Source of the DNA: Argentina anserina
Lineage: Eukaryota; Streptophyta; Magnoliopsida; Rosales; Rosaceae
Assembly: GCF_933775445.1 (NCBI RefSeq)
Contig: NC_065872.1
Coordinates: forward strand, 12,338,001 to 12,402,000
Direction of reading: 5' to 3'
Length of the DNA: 64,000 bases
Position numbers and translations under genes: made by a program. The notes under the pieces were generated by a model. It searched no databases, had not been told where the DNA came from, and saw only the letters and a program-made list of their open reading frames with translations. The number at the start of each line of letters is the position of its first letter. Position 1 is the stretch's first letter. Positions 44,331 to 57,929 of this stretch are shown in pieces.

Positions 44331-46304
44331 CTAGCCTAGACATAATTCTAATTCTAGATCCGCCATTGGGTACAATATAACCTTTATAATGGTCAATACC
44401 GTCTTGAAGATATTTATTACTTACTTTAGCTATCATATAGTGTGTGATTTACCCAATATGACCATATGTACATACTAATGTTGATGCACGGCTGCCTTAG
44501 CATAAACTCGATCATATATGAGGGTTAAATCTTAACTTGGAACATAAAGAAGAGGTTGTGGGAACAACTGGTGACATCTTATAAATAGATAAATGGATCT
44601 TATTATATAACAAAGTTAGCAGACAATGTACGTACTAATGTAGGGTACAACTTAGGGTTCATAACAATCACGTACGCTCACCCACTAATTAAAAGTACGA
44701 AGATAATGATAAAATCAATGGGGTTTGAATTTTACGTACAACAGTTACTTGATCTTTTGTCTGTGATTTCCTTTCCTATGATATTTTCTAAAATGGTAGT
44801 GTTACAATGCATGTTAGTTAAAATCTTTAGGGAATCTTTAGATAGGTTTTGAGAAATGAGAACTTGTAGTTTTTTTTTATATGAGAACTTGTAGTTTACG
44901 GGCCTATATATAGTTCTTCACTCCTTGTGCACAGTGATGAAGTTGCTCTCACTACTCACTAGTCACTTAAACATGCACGACAACTCTCACGGTGGCACTA
45001 GCAGCTCCTTCAAATGCTTTGCTCAGTTTGGTTTCTGTAACCTTTGTAATTACTTCCTCAATCGATCATGGGCAGAACGGCTGACATGAACTATCAGCTT
45101 TGACACGGTGCACGGTGCGGTGGTAGTGAAATTATGCGGTTGAATGTACCGCCATATCGTATACATCGGCGTAAGTTAGATTTTTCGTTGAAAAAGAGCT
45201 GCCAGGCGGCAGCAATCGAAGTTGCGTTAGATTATAATGCATGACGAATTGTTTTAAAAGATCGATGATGAAGATAATTAACAAAGAATAAAAGCGAAAT
45301 AAAAAAAGTCCCGGAGATCGATGTAGCAGTACTGTATGAGAATCTTAAATGATTATTCTGTAAAATTCGAAACGTACTTTGTCTTGTTCTTGTGTATAGA
45401 ACTATAGATGAATATATAATCTTCGAATATATATTGGAGCTTATTGAGGCACCGAGTCCACTCGTAGTATCCATGTGCAAGTCACGCGCGCTGTTAAATT
45501 TATAAACTCCGTTAGATAGTTGGTTTCAACTTTAAAGAGATGAATCAGAGTAGAACTCAAATTATCACAACCAATTTCAGACCCTCCTAAAACCAACCTT
45601 AAAATCGATTTTCGGAAATCTAGATATGGACATCCCATCGATATTGTATTCACTGTGTGCTAGATTGTGGACGGTAGATTGAAGGGGCGACGGAGACGAA
45701 GGCTCCGATGGCGGGATGGGAAACTAATCTGGGTATGGAGAACAAGTCGTGCGAGAATAGAATCAAGTGTGATCGATCGATCATTTAAAACTAGTAAGCA
45801 AATCATCTTCATTGAGAGAATGCGAGAGCAGAGAGCTGGACCAGTTTCAAATTTTCATGCTTCACACCATCGCTGTCAGCTCCCTTTTACTCCCAAAAAG
45901 ATAAAAGAAAACTGAGCGCATGATCTTCAATTAGAAACTGGGGTTGTAGTTATTGGATTTGCAGGTTGATAATGAAGGTGGTCTGCTAAAGATCAATACT
46001 TCAAGATATAGATGAATCTCAAAAGTAAGTCAAGAAGATACCCTTTCCTTCCATACAGCACCTGCTATCTAATGAATTTGGTGAAGGAAAAGTGGAACCC
46101 AGATCTCAGAAAGAAATCCAGAATACTCGTGGATTGCTGCGAGTCTTGTTTCCAATTTTTTTTTATTTTTTGAGGTTTCGACATTTGACGGAGACACGAG
46201 GTTAATTTTGATGTTAGTTCCGGGTAGATACAAGATCAAATTAATGGTTAGGATTGCATGATGGATATTGGTTCACCTCCACCTTGTGTCTTGAATAATC
46301 TTCG
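44331..46304. other. Intergenic DNA, no gene recognised
   Basis: AT-rich; the short open frames at 45232-45915 show no domain. Confidence 0.5.
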
Positions 46305-46329
46305 AATATATATATATATATATATATAT
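46305..46329 (+). repeat. (AT)n microsatellite
   Basis: Uninterrupted TA dinucleotide run. Confidence 0.9.
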
Positions 46330-46358
46330 TCTCAATATCCTTTATTCTGAAATTAAAA

Positions 46359-46675
46359 AGTGAAGTATTAATTTTTTAACACATTTTTTGGTCAAATTTT
46401 TTCATCATAAATAATTTAATATTTAGGTATGGTATTTAAGATCATCTCTACAAAGTTTCATCTAATTCGACAATTGTTTGAGATTTCAAAATAGAGATTT
46501 ACGTTCACGTTAAACAGTTTTAATTCGTTCGTTGATTTAATCTAATTTCAATATCTTAACAATAACCGAATTGAATGAAATTTTGTAGAGATGATCTTGA
46601 ATAACATACATAAATATTGAATTGCTTATGGTGAAAATTTTTAACTGAAAAGTGTGTCAAAATTAGAACTTCACT
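46359..46675. mobile_element. Fold-back MITE, about 317 bp
   Basis: The two ends are imperfect inverted repeats over about 130 bp each, starting AGTGAAGT. They share GATCATCTCTACAAA and AATATTTA blocks in opposite orientation (46440-46460 and 46585-46600). No coding capacity. The target duplication is not clear, so the superfamily is left open. Confidence 0.55.
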
Positions 46676-46861
46676 CAAAACTCAAAAGTAATAGATAACA
46701 ATTTAGTTTGCAAATAACTCACTACTTAATTTAATATAACAAATAAAGACAAAAATTTACAAATGAAAATAACGGCAAGTTGCCACATGTCATAATTTTT
46801 ATTTACTTTTCTTATCTCTTTTTGACTTATAGTGTTTGTTACCATCAATAGAGATGTTATC

Positions 46862-47100
46862 TGCTACTGTCGATTTTAAAAACTAACTGCTACTTTCGAC
46901 TATAAAAACTAACTGCAACTGTCGAGTTAAAAACCAGCTGCTACTGTCAACTTAGAAAACACATGCTACTGTCGACTTGGAATGTACATGCTACTGTGCG
47001 ACAATGAATCTAACTACTACTGTCGACTTAGAAAGTACTGGCTATTGTCGATAATAAATCTAACTGCTACTGTCGACTGAGAAACTAACTGCTACTGTGA
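46862..47100 (+). repeat. Minisatellite with CTACTGTCGAC core
   Basis: About ten imperfect units of roughly 23-27 bp, each with an AACTGCTACTGTCGACT-like core followed by an A-rich spacer. Confidence 0.8.
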
Positions 47101-50100
47101 TTTTTGGTGAGCAAAATTTGAAATTTCAAAATTTCTCAAAACATATGCAATATGATACTTAAATGAAAACTCATGACATAAGAAATAACTTTATATATTG
47201 GCTTGCCTCCAAATTGCCAATGGTTTGGCCGGAAAACTTAAATTTACCGGAAAAAAAAACTAAAAAATGAGGAGAAATAAATTTGTTAGATCTATGAGTG
47301 ACATTTTATAATTTTCACGAAAATAAGGATATTTTAAATATTTTTATATTAATTAATTAATCAATTTTGTTTTACTTATTATTTAACTTAGGATTAGCTT
47401 TTCCAACGGAGAGAATGGTTCAGAACAAAAAAAAATCGAGAGAATGGTTTCAGCTTTCGTGGAGTGGAGGGTGCCAGCCTTTTCCGACGGGGGATGCCAA
47501 AAGTTGAGGATCTAGCTAAAAACTCAAAATTGTGTAGGACAGGTTCTAATGAGACTGTGATTCCTTTCCCAGTTTGCTCTACTGTTTCTGGCTTTGACAT
47601 TACCCTGAGCCATGGGCTGTGAAAGGGAGGAAGAGCCATCATTGCTAATGAGCATAGGCTTATTCACAAGCATGGGCCACCATGATGCCTAAACAAGTGT
47701 CACTCTTTTCTCTCTCACAAAATGCCTGGTCTGGCCCCTTCACAAATCTCCCAAAATCTCATGCCTAATCATTAACCCTAAAAATCTATCTATTTTACTC
47801 ACTAAATGCACATCGGTTAATTTCTTTGTAGAAATTTGGGATTAACCGAAAAAGAATGTGAACCCCTTTCGCCCTTTTAGAAAGTCCTCTACAAAATCCC
47901 ATGATTTTGATCTTTGTATCGATATCTCCACTAATTCCCAGCAAAAGGAGGATTCAAATTTCGGGAGCATTGTTGTTGCTACCTATCTCACTCACATCAT
48001 TCCAGATTTAAAACCAAAGGTGAAAGAAAAGATGCATAATTGAAGTGCAAAAGATCATGATCTATCAATCAAAGAAATGAAAAAGGATTATCAACTTTCA
48101 CATGTATTGGCGATTCATGTAAAAGATTACCCTATGCTATAATGATAACATGCAATATCAAAGGAGTGCTAGAAAGTACTTCAACTTTTCCCAATTCATT
48201 TTTTTTTTGAAAATTTCACATGTCAAATATGATAACTTCTAGCGGGAAAATTAAGCATTTTTTTTTGTTACATAAGTTTCTGACGGTAGGGTGTAATTTT
48301 TACTATATTTCAGTTTTGTATTCCCAATTGTAATTTGTCCCATGCATTTTGAGAATATGATAGTTAGTTTTTCTTTATTTTAAAAGAGTTTAATATTTAG
48401 AATTTAGCGCATCGCATATCACTCTCTCTGAACTCTGCCATGAATGATAGAGAGCTTAAAAATCAAAATCAAATTCAACTACAACCTGAGCAAACCTCCA
48501 CTACGGCATATATATGTCTTCTCCTCCAAAGTGGGATAATAGTCACATGTGTAGCAGCAACCACAAAAGCAGTGAAGTTAGAGGCCACCACCGGACTGAG
48601 GCGTTGTCAGATGAGTTGGGTTTCGATGACGGACGCAGTAGCCGCTCTCTAGGTATTATAGTGTTCTCAATGAGAAATTCTGACTCTACGGTTGACTTGA
48701 GTCATAAATTCATGGCAGTTTTTGATTAATTTTTTGAGATATATAGGTAAAATCTAAGTTACACGGAATCGGGTGCGGATACGTATAAGAGAAGCATTTG
48801 GAAACTTTTTTTATAAATTTTTTAGAAACGGGTACGTTTTAGAAGCGTAAGAATAAAATAATATATACTTATAAATATATATATATATAAACAAATAAAT
48901 ATCATATTATATACATTTATATTACTTAAATACCTAAATAATCATTGTTAATCCTTGTTTTAAAAACCCTAAATATATAAGTTGAAACGTCAGCAATGTA
49001 GTAATTCATTAGTATGGCCGCCACGTTAGTTTGGTCGACTTCATGACCAAAAGTCTTTCTAGCTATCATCATCTTCAACCTCTCTTCCTCTGTAATTCAG
49101 TTCTCTCAGTCTCAAGTTCTCATATCTAGGAGGTAAGAAGATTTCCTGTAATTGTGATGAAAGGTCAAGGAGAGTTGGCGGCTAGTAGAAAGGGAGAGGA
49201 GAATTGAATCGTTGTTGAATCCTTGTTTTCTGCAAGTACCAATCTCGCCGGAAGACACACACACACTCATGTTGTTAAAGACATTTATAACCAGTAGGTT
49301 CTTTCGTCATAGCTTCTTCAAATCCATATCAAGAACTAAAATCTCAGATCAAGAATCCAACCAAGAATCAATTGTCTTTGACTAACGCTTCTAAGCTCAA
49401 CCTCCAACACACTTCCAACCTGGAAATGCCCGCTTCCGCCACGCTCCCAACACCTACTTTTCGGAAGCGCGCTTCCTATTTCAAAGTGGGAATCAGACTT
49501 CCAGTAAAGCTTCCGTGCATCATAACCAATATCTCCTACCAGCTTATTTGGAATTTGTTTGGTGGATTGGTGATAATATTGGGAGAAACAAAATAATAAT
49601 GACCTTATCAACAAGAACAAAAATGAAATAATAACATAAGTTAATTTCCATGCGTTACGGCTACTTTTGGTTTTCAACATGTGACATGCCTAGCTCATAT
49701 TTGCTCACACAATGATGTCATCAGACCAAGCCACATAATGATATATTCGTAACTGTTAAAAACTAAAAGAAGAGGGACATGTCATAAACGAAGAAAATGC
49801 AAAGAAGAAAAATGAATTGGTTTAGGACCTTTATAATTTTCGTGGTTGTACATAAAACACCATAAATCAAGTTTGTGTGGTTGCCTGAAATACCACTAAA
49901 AATGAAAGTCCCTTTAATTTATTTATTTTCGTTTTTTTCCTTTTTATGTACATTTTGGCCAGCTAGAGTACATTCATGAATATATTTACGTATGAAACTG
50001 GCTAAAATATTTCCTGCTCTTTAATCGTTCTTTAATGGTGGGTAACGTATGAATGATCCTCTTCAACAAAACTTCTGGGTATCTTATCATCTATGGTTTC

Positions 50101-50851
50101 GTACAAATGAGCACCTCATCAATCAATTTTAAATGATTTCGAAAAATATATAAAGAAAATAGAAACAGAGGCACATGAAAGATATGTGATTCGTATAATA
50201 TATGAGGAAAATTATTAGATTTGCGGCGGCTATCTATACCCCAAATCTCGCCACCAATCACTCCCAGACAATCATATAATATAAGAAAGAAAAGTTAAAT
50301 TAATAATAACTCATAATAATATTGCGATATTAAAGGGTTGAGAATAATCTATGAATATCATTCGCTCTAACCGTAAATTCTTTTTATCGTCTTCTACGGT
50401 ACATTAATGTAGGATATACATTTCATATCCACGGTTGACAATGAATATTATTTTTCTGACCTCATTCACATTTATAAAATTTTCTGACCACATTCACAAA
50501 ATAATATCAACCATCCATCATCGTGGTATATATATTAGAATTTTCCATCTTCTTCCTTGTTTCAGATAAGATAGAACTGAGATTGTTGACAAAAGACCAA
50601 GATGGTATTTCTTTCGTATAAAAGTACGAAACAAGTGTGAAAATGATCACTAGGAAGTAGGAACAGAAATGAATGAAACTAAGAAGCTATTATTTACATA
50701 TAATGAAACAAAAGTGGGAGGGAAAAGGTTTAATTATGGTGATCATCATTGTTAAGAACACAAATTAAGATTCTGTCACATGCATCTTCATCATCGTCTT
50801 ATACCAATAAAAGTGTAATTGTGAATATCTCATTGATATGCAGATGCCCAA
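47101..50851. other. Intergenic DNA with a transposon scrap
   Basis: No gene. 48755-48950 (GGTGCGGATACGTAT, then AT-repeats) resembles the element at 60707-61184 and is probably a truncated relative. The last part is the 3' flank of the VQ gene. Confidence 0.45.
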
Positions 50852-52195
50852 TTAATCTGAAGAGCAAATCCATGGTTCCGTTATACCTTCACTTCTAGCT
50901 GTAGTAGCACTCACATTATTCTCCAGCTGCACCCCAGCTTTATCGACAGCATTCGAGGAGGAAGAAGCCGCGTAGTTTAGTTTGCCATTACTATAATCCC
51001 CATGGACTGACCTCAGAAGATCAACATTGCCGCTGTTCTTGCTGTTGTTGTCAACCCAGTTTGTCGTCCTCGGATTATTAGGTTGCTGCGGCTGAAGCGT
51101 GCGGCCACCATCCGAGGACGACGACGACATGATGGTAGAAAGCTGGTGCACATTTAGCCCATGGCTCAAAACAAACTGATCTTCAAGCACACCCAAAGAG
51201 CCTTGAGACTTGGACGAGCCCAGAATATTATTGCCAGAACCGGGTAGTGGGTATTTTGGTAAATTGGACTGAGGCTGCTGCTGGTTTTGAAAGAGGGACT
51301 GAAAATTCAGAACTGAAGAAGAGGAAGAATTCTGCACGTTGTTCATGTTCAGAAGACTCTGAGACTGTTGTAGATTAGAGCCGCCAATATTACTATTAGT
51401 ATTTGAAGTACCAGAGGGTAACAATGACGGAGATGAAGGAGAAGGTAGTAGAGAAGCTTTGTGAGTGAATGGTCTCAAAAGATAAGAGGGAAGAGATGAA
51501 GGATCCATATGATTCTGACCCGGACCCGATCTAGCCATAGATGTGGCCGACGAGCCAAACAAATCCAACCTGCTTCTTGGAAAAGGCGAACTCGTAAATG
51601 GGGGTGCAGGAATACCTGTAAATTCTTGAACCATGGCTCGGAAGTTAGTTGTGTCTGTCGTCAGAACCGTAGTAGGTGCACGCCTCGACGCTCTCGACCT
51701 CTTTTTCGGGTTGCTGTTCCGAACGCCGCCGACGTTGTTGTTGGTGTTGGTCTGGTCGTTCGGGGCTGACGAGGTTGGTAGCTGAGTGAAAGTAGATGAC
51801 CCTCCTCCGGCACCGCCTCCTCTGCTGACTTGTGCTGCTAGTTGACTATTGGTCAAATAGGGTTGGCTGAGCTCGTTCTGGCCAGCAAGATCGGCCATAC
51901 TTGGGTCCGATCTCATCGTCTTCGACCACACCATGTCGAGGTTGAGCAGCGGGTTGGGGTTTGAGAGCCTGGAATCGAAGATGTTGGATAAGGTGTCGAA
52001 CTCAACCTGAGGATGATGATGACGGTGGTGTTGCGTCTGTTGTTGTTGTTGTTGTTGTTGTTGCGGTGGGTGGTGGTGGTGGTTAGACATGGCGGGACCC
52101 AGCAAGGCCGAGATCGACTCCACGCGTGAGTCGTACGACTCGTCGTCGCCGCCGCCGCTCGAGGACTGCATACTACCGCTGTTACCGGAATCCAT
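50852..52195 (-). CDS. VQ-motif protein, 447 aa (AtVQ34-like)
   Basis: Intronless, as most VQ genes. The VQ motif FRAMVQEFTG lies at residues 185-194, preceded by the basic nuclear-signal-like KKRSRASRR (164-172). The N-terminus (MDSGNSGSMQSSSGG) and the LDMVWSKTMRSDPSM block (about 86-100) are recognisable features of the At5g65170 (VQ34)/At1g35830 (VQ5) group. A His run, a nine-residue Gln run (45-53) and a Ser/Asn/Gln-rich C-terminal half are low-complexity. VQ proteins are nuclear partners of WRKY factors and MAP kinases. The neighbouring SDH2-3 gene supports the VQ34 assignment, since At5g65165 and At5g65170 are adjacent in Arabidopsis. The motif is intact and no break is seen. Confidence 0.9.
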   Translation of the reverse strand: MDSGNSGSMQSSSGGGDDESYDSRVESISALLGPAMSNHHHHPPQQQQQQQQQTQHHRHHHPQVEFDTLSNIFDSRLSNPNPLLNLDMVWSKTMRSDPSMADLAGQNELSQPYLTNSQLAAQVSRGGGAGGGSSTFTQLPTSSAPNDQTNTNNNVGGVRNSNPKKRSRASRRAPTTVLTTDTTNFRAMVQEFTGIPAPPFTSSPFPRSRLDLFGSSATSMARSGPGQNHMDPSSLPSYLLRPFTHKASLLPSPSSPSLLPSGTSNTNSNIGGSNLQQSQSLLNMNNVQNSSSSSVLNFQSLFQNQQQPQSNLPKYPLPGSGNNILGSSKSQGSLGVLEDQFVLSHGLNVHQLSTIMSSSSSDGGRTLQPQQPNNPRTTNWVDNNSKNSGNVDLLRSVHGDYSNGKLNYAASSSSNAVDKAGVQLENNVSATTARSEGITEPWICSSD

Positions 52196-53622
52196 GAGGG
52201 TATAGCCGAAAATGGAAAGACGTGAGCGACAGACAGAGATATACAGATACAGATGATGATGGTTCCGCTTTACTTATACTACAAAGCCATTAAATACAAA
52301 ACTACCAAACATGGCATAAGAGGAGAGAAAAAGAAAGAGATGAGAAATACTGGAACTATCCATGTCTTAAAAGCTAGCTAGCCAATTCTCTGATCATCGA
52401 TCCGAAACGGAAACGAGGGTACAGATGCTTCCTTCTGCTTTGTCTTCAGATCATGAAACTGACGGTTGCAAGAGACTGTTGAGGAATTTATGAAAGCTCC
52501 AGACCTAAAACACCCGATCGATCCCCTTTTTTTTTTAACCATATATGGGATTATGGGAAGGAATTAGGGTTTGGGATGAGAAAACAGAGTAGGGGAAAAG
52601 GGGGAGAGAAAAATTGACAAAAGGGGTTGTTGTTCTCTATATCTAGTTCTAGTGAAGCCTTTTTGTTGTTCTTCTTCTTCTCTAAAAGAGAAGCTGCTTC
52701 TCTGCTTGAGGTTCCACTCGAAAAAGATCAGTGTGGGGTAACCATGCGTGTCTTTGTTTGAGATAGAGATAGAGAGAGAGTAATAGTGATGGAGAGGAAG
52801 AGAGGCCAACTCCAACTGGTCAAAGCAAGTGAGAGCTAGCTGTGGATTTGATTCAGTGTGAACTGTGAAATGAAGAAAAAGGATTTGGAGGGTGGTTAAG
52901 GTGGCTGGTTTATTAAATTATGGTAATCATAATTAGTTAAACTTAATTATATTCCAGTTAAATTTTGTTAGCATTATTTTAGTTCTTTTGGAATATTGAG
53001 GTGGGCAAGCAACCAAATGAGGGGATAGTATGGTTGTTGAATGGTATTTATAAAGGTTAGAGAACCACCACAACATCCTCACCTTTGCTTTTTCCCTCCC
53101 AAGTTGAATAACTACAAATAATTTTAGGTCTAATTAATGCTGTGTATAAGTTAATTTGCACCAACCTGTGTTTTTTTTCCTTACACCTATAAATTATCAT
53201 TTTACTGCACCTAGCTTTGACCAAGTCATTGGCTGGACATCAATATATCAGAAAATCTGATGTTATTATTGAAGAACCTCAGAGAATCTTTCACAGTCAG
53301 CTTCCTCTGCAGATCATGATATTTCTTCTGTTACTGTATATTAGAATCTGATATGTTTTATTTTTTTTTCTGTTTTATTCCAACTTACTCCCGGCAAAAC
53401 AGTTTGTATTTTTATCTTCAGCGGCAAAGAAGCTGTTTTTGGAAGTAAGATGAAGAAAGACACCTTCTGTGATCTATAAATCTATAATACTATGGATAAA
53501 TCAGTTCAACAACATATAGGTTCGCTGCAACCATCAAAACTAAAAAGGAACCAAACTTATATTATTTAATCCCAAGTTTATTCTAACAATTTAAATGATA
53601 TTAAAACTAACTCAACTCGAAT
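52196..53622. other. VQ gene 5' region
   Basis: Leader and upstream region of the VQ gene. It contains CT-rich stretches on the coding strand (52600-52800) and an 83-codon minus-strand ORF (52815-52564), which could be an upstream ORF or chance. Nothing else recognised. Confidence 0.4.
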
Positions 53623-53630
53623 TAGCTACT

Positions 53631-54280
53631 AGGGGTGTAAATGAGCCAAACTGATCTGAATACTAGGTTGTTCATGTTAAGCTCATTTTTCATTCAATCG
53701 AGCTTGAGTTGGGTTAAAATTTAATTTTTGTCCTTCATGTTCAAGCTGGACTCGGGTCAGCTCATTTTATTATACGAGCTCAAACTCGAATCGAGCCGGT
53801 TTGAATCATATGAAATAAAAAATATTAAATTAAGAAATTAAAAAAGAAAATTCAAAATTTGATTTCATAGCATCACAAAAAAATCTATTTTATTTGAAAT
53901 AAATTAAAAATAACAAATCAAACTCGTTATTAAACATAAAGTCTTTAATTAATTATTCTAAAAAGAAGCATTTTAGCTCATTATAACTAATATTATATTT
54001 TAATATTATTTCTTATATAAAAATTATACTTTATATATACTTAAAAAATAATAACTCAAGTTTAATTAATAAACAAGCCGAGTTTTTATCGAGTCTGAAC
54101 TAGCTCGCGAGCAAAACGAGTCAAATGAGCCAAATAGTTGTTGTTCAAACTTGGCTCATTTTCAAAATCGGACTTAATATTGAGCTCAAGTTTATTTACC
54201 TTAACGAACTCGAACCGAACAGATTAAAAACGAGCTGAACACGAGAGACTCGAGCTTGATTACAGCCGTGCTAGCTAGGG
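53631..54280. mobile_element. Degenerate hAT-like non-autonomous element
   Basis: Starts TAGGGGTGTAAATGAGCC and ends with a related inverted end (GATTACAGCCGTGC, then TAGC). The sub-ends are rich in GAGCTCGA/GAGCCGAG motifs. The flanks TAGCTAC and TAGCTAG are similar but not exact. The same TAGGGGTG tip is used by the element at 11131. An AT-rich core has no ORF. Confidence 0.45.
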
Positions 54281-56009
54281 ATTATACTGTATGTTTAGAG
54301 ACATTAAGCACTGTTCATGTGTTTTAGTCTGCCCCTACAAAACAAAAGTACAAAACCCTAACCCTAAAAGACTAAAACCTTCGTTTTCACGTCTCCTCTT
54401 TAAGTTAATGGACTCCTTATTGGCTCATTAACTTTAATCAAGAACTGTAAGTTCTATACTATATTGACAGAATTATGATGTTACTTTTCGTCAGCTTATA
54501 CAAAGTACCCAAGTGGCAGTGCTGACACTCGCATCAAATTACCTGATTACTCGTCGTTCTTGGACCTGTGAATTTGCTGGTTTTGTTTTCTAACCGCATA
54601 TGGGGCTCTCCCTCCTCCAACTACAAAGATTAAGTAAGATCAAAATTTGGGGTTGATGGGACCTTTCATCATTTTCAATAAACCAATACATCATCACACA
54701 AGGATGCAAATCATGCAATGTAACACAACACATTACTGTTTGATCGATTTGAATGTTTGGATTGATTAACCATTCCTTGATTAATGTTTTTGCTTGCGTA
54801 TTATAGCTCCGGGCTTCCGGCTTACGTACAAAATATCCCCTCAAAAAGGTTTAAAAGAGTTGAATCACTTGAGTGAAAAAACAAATTTAAAATTTATATC
54901 TAGGTGACTTACTTTTAGTTGTATCGAGGTTTCGGATTTTAAACTATGAACAAGGCTTCGTAGTGGTACTATAGGTAATTTTTATTGTTCCCCTCTTTAT
55001 CTATTTAATATCTATTTGAATAATTTGAAAATTATTATATTAAAAATTTCATTTTATTTACCCATAAACCATAGTCTATTAAGTTCATGTAATTTAAAAC
55101 CAAAACATATATATATATTTAGAACAATTTTCTATAGGCTAATGATACATGGACTAGTTATGTTAACAACTCAAATTAATTTATAACAAGTGAGGCTTAC
55201 TCACCTTAAATCCCGTTGCATCTTCTATAATTATACGAAAGACACTAATCACCGCAACCACTCTATAACCAAGCAACAAGTATCTAAGTCATAACAAGGT
55301 TGCAATGCCATTAACACTTGAGACACAACAACAATGATTTAACTTTCCCCATTTATACTATAACCCGCAACAATGCCACTCGAGCCTTAACTCATTTAAG
55401 ACTAATTAAAGTCTCCAAACTACCCAATGTGTTATTATGTTGACCCTAGTGAATTTAACATCGAATCCACATGTATTTACTTTCTAGATAATCAATAAAT
55501 CGCAACTTAGTAAAAAAAAAAAAGTAACAAAATGACTTTACTCACACCAACACTCAAATCTAACCCGAAGACTTGTCCCATGAGACAACTCTTCCTCCGA
55601 GACCTCCCAAGGTCACCGAAGCTCTCAACGATCAATACAATTGGCTAAGCAATTAACTAAGTATAATTTCCCAAGATTGAACATCAAACCATTCAGGTCC
55701 TAACATGCTCTAACACCTACCAAAATCTATTGATTATATAGCAAACTGCCTGTATTGGCAGGCATTGGATAAATTAAGCACTCCAGTAAGGGTCAGAGGC
55801 ACAAACGAATTAAGCCACAAGCAGCTGCCAGTACGCTATCTCCCCAAAACTTCTAATTCAAACATCTCAACTCTCATCAACATGTACATCAAGGAATGAG
55901 AGCTTCGTACATACCTGGAGTTGTAGCTCGTTTGACTGAGATCACCAAAACACTACAAGCAAGGATAACTTCAACATTGGACAATCTGCTCTTGGAATTG
56001 AGTTGTAGG
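54281..56009. other. Intergenic DNA, no gene recognised
   Basis: AT-rich; includes CCCTAACCCTAA at 54355-54366, too short to count as a telomeric repeat. Confidence 0.5.
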
Positions 56010-57929
56010 TGTAATACCCGATATTTCTAATCTAGATTACCGACACATTAGGACAAATTAATCAATATTTATCGTAAATGTCGAAAATGTAGTTTAATAT
56101 GTTGTTATTAAACTACATGTTACCACGAGCTCATAAATGTCTTTGAAATATTTTTCTGACGATCAATTCCTCGGTGATGTTTATTGTTGGAAATTGTATA
56201 TATGATTTAGAAATGCTAAAACCCGAGGATAGGCGGATACTTCGTGAGTGAGTAAACCTGAGAGCGAATGGGGCTCGGTATTCCGGTAACCCCTCGGTGT
56301 CAATAACCGTAAACCTCCGAAAGGGCAATGCCCTGTTTATTATTGGATTTATACCTTACAATATTATTGAGGGCATTCTATTAAATGGACACTCTCACTC
56401 CTTTGTTGAAACAACAAAGGCAGTCGGCCTCGACTTAAGAGGTGACTCTTTCGCCTCCTAGTCGTAAGGATTGGTCATCATTGACTTGATATTATTGATG
56501 GCCATCATGCATGTTTTGAATTTTTTTTTTTCCGTAAATGATAACATAGCCTGATTGTTATTGAATGATTTAAAGCATGTGCTCACATCTAAACTATTTA
56601 AATTTTCATAAAATTAGCCTATCTTACTTTCAAACCACATAGGTGCTGGCCCCTACTGGGTGAGTGAGGACGAAGCTCATCTCTACTATAGTTTCCTTGC
56701 AGGTTTTAAACTTGTTATGAGGCTTAGGAGATGAGAAGTTAGGAATACACCATCCTTGAGACCTATTGTTTGAAGTTGTTAATTTATTAGCTCTCTTTCT
56801 CGTGAATTTTGTATTGTTTGACATATAATTTCTAAGGTTGTATAAGTCACCTTTATTTCATTTTTAGGTTTCCATAAGTGAATTCGTTTTGGGCTGGTGA
56901 CATGTAAATCACCTTCCGTTGTTTTAAAATATTTTAAAGCTCGCGTATTCTTTCCAAACGTATTTGTTCATCTGAAAACTTTATTTCATTTTAAAGTTGT
57001 ACTTGTGAACTTAGTTAGTTCTGTTGTGAAAAATTTGTACAGCCTTCTAAACTAATGAGTGTTCAAGCGAACTCTATTCGACATTTTCCCTTCCGAGATG
57101 TGACAATAGGGTCTGCGTTGGTAAGTCAAAGGGTTCTCAACACATGGCTACCAACTTGCTATACCAATGTCAAAACGAGTGTAGAGCTCGCAGTCATCGT
57201 TGTTAGCTTGTCGTCATCAAACCATGACTTCTGGCCCAAAACGAGTCAAGCTGATACTACAAAGGACGTTACAAAGAGGAGGAGAAGATATTTGGGCCAA
57301 CTGCGTCGCCTAGTTTCAATGGAGCTTGCTGGAAAAGATGGTAATGTAAATCGGGTTACCGCCGGGTTTCTGGGTCATCTTGGAGCTTTCAATTCACGCA
57401 GTTCGATGCGAATTGGCACAAGCCGCCACCACAAGGAGGCGCGCACGGAGGAGAGGAAGATTTATGGGTTGGCCTCGTTGCCTGAAAACTGCTGGAGCCG
57501 GCTGGAAAAGTCGAGCCGGGTCAAAAGACAAATTCTGATTCTGAAGGAGGCATGCGGGAGAGGCAAAGAGAAGGAAAGAAAATGACTACGACGTATTGAA
57601 GCCCTAAAGGGAAAATTTCATATTTATACTTGAAGTAAATGGAACCTGAAACTTCTGTTGATTATAAATTTTTCATACAACCTCCAAATCACGCGTGTCA
57701 CATGTCTACGAACTCGTATCGACGAGCTCTATGACATTTAGGAAGGAAGTTTTTTTAGAAACCCAATAAGTCAAAAGTCAACTCTTAGACCCGTCAAATT
57801 GGACGTTTTCGAGCAATTAATCGTTCGAACCATTTCGTTTTAACCCTCGTACTATAAAATCGGACAACCAGCAATTTAATAATCTCCGAAATATAATCAG
57901 AAATAATTATAAATTTACGGGATATTACA
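56010..57929 (-). mobile_element. Candidate long LTR of a chromovirus-like Gypsy element
   Basis: The left edge TGTAATACCCG and right edge CGGGATATTACA are inverted tips, like the TGTAACACCCC..GGTGTTACA ends of Tekay-type LTRs. On the minus strand a TATAAATATG box lies near 57627. There is no matching target duplication (GTAGG/ATCTG) and no second copy in the window. The 176-codon plus-strand ORF at 57055-57585 has no recognisable domain and is probably antisense noise. Confidence 0.35.

Noticed and set aside
47394..47642. 82-codon minus-strand ORF as a small gene
   Set aside because: No recognisable domain, no splice or promoter context, composition like its surroundings.
54355..54366. CCCTAACCCTAA, telomere-like
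   Set aside because: Only about two units; common by chance in AT-rich plant DNA.
57055..57585. 176-codon plus-strand ORF
   Set aside because: No recognisable domain; lies antisense to an LTR-like unit with its own TATA box on the other strand.
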